A stretch of 64,000 bases of DNA from the NCBI GenBank assembly GCA_028583405.1, contig CM053253.1:7708219-7772218 (forward strand). The letters run 5' to 3'. A model generated the notes under the pieces. That model had not been told where the DNA came from. It worked only from the letters and a program-made list of their open reading frames with translations, and did no database searches. Shown here one piece after another: positions 63,831 to 64,000 of this stretch (its first letter is position 1; each line of letters begins with the position of its first letter). This DNA comes from Pogonophryne albipinna (lineage: Eukaryota; Chordata; Actinopteri; Perciformes; Artedidraconidae). Made by a program: the position numbers and the translations under genes.

Positions 63831-64000
63831 TCTTTCCGTGTTGAGGTGGGCACCGTTAGATTCTGTGTCTTTACGATCATAAACTATGTGTTGGATGTGC
63901 AGCTAGGATAAGTAATAAGGGAGCTAGGAGTGATTTTCGGTACAGTAATAGGTTAGCATTTTTCGCTCAGGGCTAATTCAGAGGGTCAGTGTTAGCATTG

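Overview
The window is nuclear DNA from a vertebrate, most likely a percomorph-type teleost fish. The host genes have spliced introns with GT-AG junctions. The DNA between them is packed with fish-style repeats: an L2/CR1-type LINE, Tc1-like, hAT-like and TAA- or TTAA-flanked DNA transposons, a solo LTR and satellites. No bacterial, organellar or CRISPR feature was seen.

Host genes. (1) Positions 80-2607 (+) hold the last three exons of an AGAP-family ArfGAP, probably agap2. (2) Positions 21138-26281 (+) hold a complete three-exon zbtb39 of 823 codons, a BTB/C2H2 zinc-finger protein, with an untranslated first exon probably near 19.79-19.91 kb. (3) Positions 29085-30173 (-) hold the single coding exon of gpr182, an atypical chemokine-type GPCR. 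ZBTB39, GPR182 and AGAP2 all lie on human 12q13-q14, so this looks like conserved synteny.

Layout. 0-3.6 kb: agap2 3' end. 3.9-6.2 kb: antisense 5'-truncated LINE. 6.8-19.7 kb: one array of a 20-bp minisatellite, about 640 units, ending about 100 bp before the likely zbtb39 promoter. 21-27 kb: zbtb39. 29-30.2 kb: gpr182. 31.6-61.2 kb: a second, broken copy of the 3' half of zbtb39 (intron 2, exon 3, 3'UTR). Its pieces lie in order on the same strand but are pushed apart across 30 kb by nested insertions. These include a 14.4-kb element with long terminal inverted repeats that carries Ulp1-protease-like exons and a 147-bp satellite, several hAT-like elements with intact 8-bp target duplications, a solo LTR and a four-level nest at 55.0-60.0 kb. 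61.2-64 kb: more repeats related to those upstream.

The main novelties are the giant upstream minisatellite, the exploded zbtb39 duplicate, a 27-bp miniature hAT-like insertion, the nucleosome-length satellite with RFX X-box palindromes, and the 14.4-kb element whose superfamily I cannot name. All similarities were judged by eye from the sequence and from memory of the families; no database search was run.
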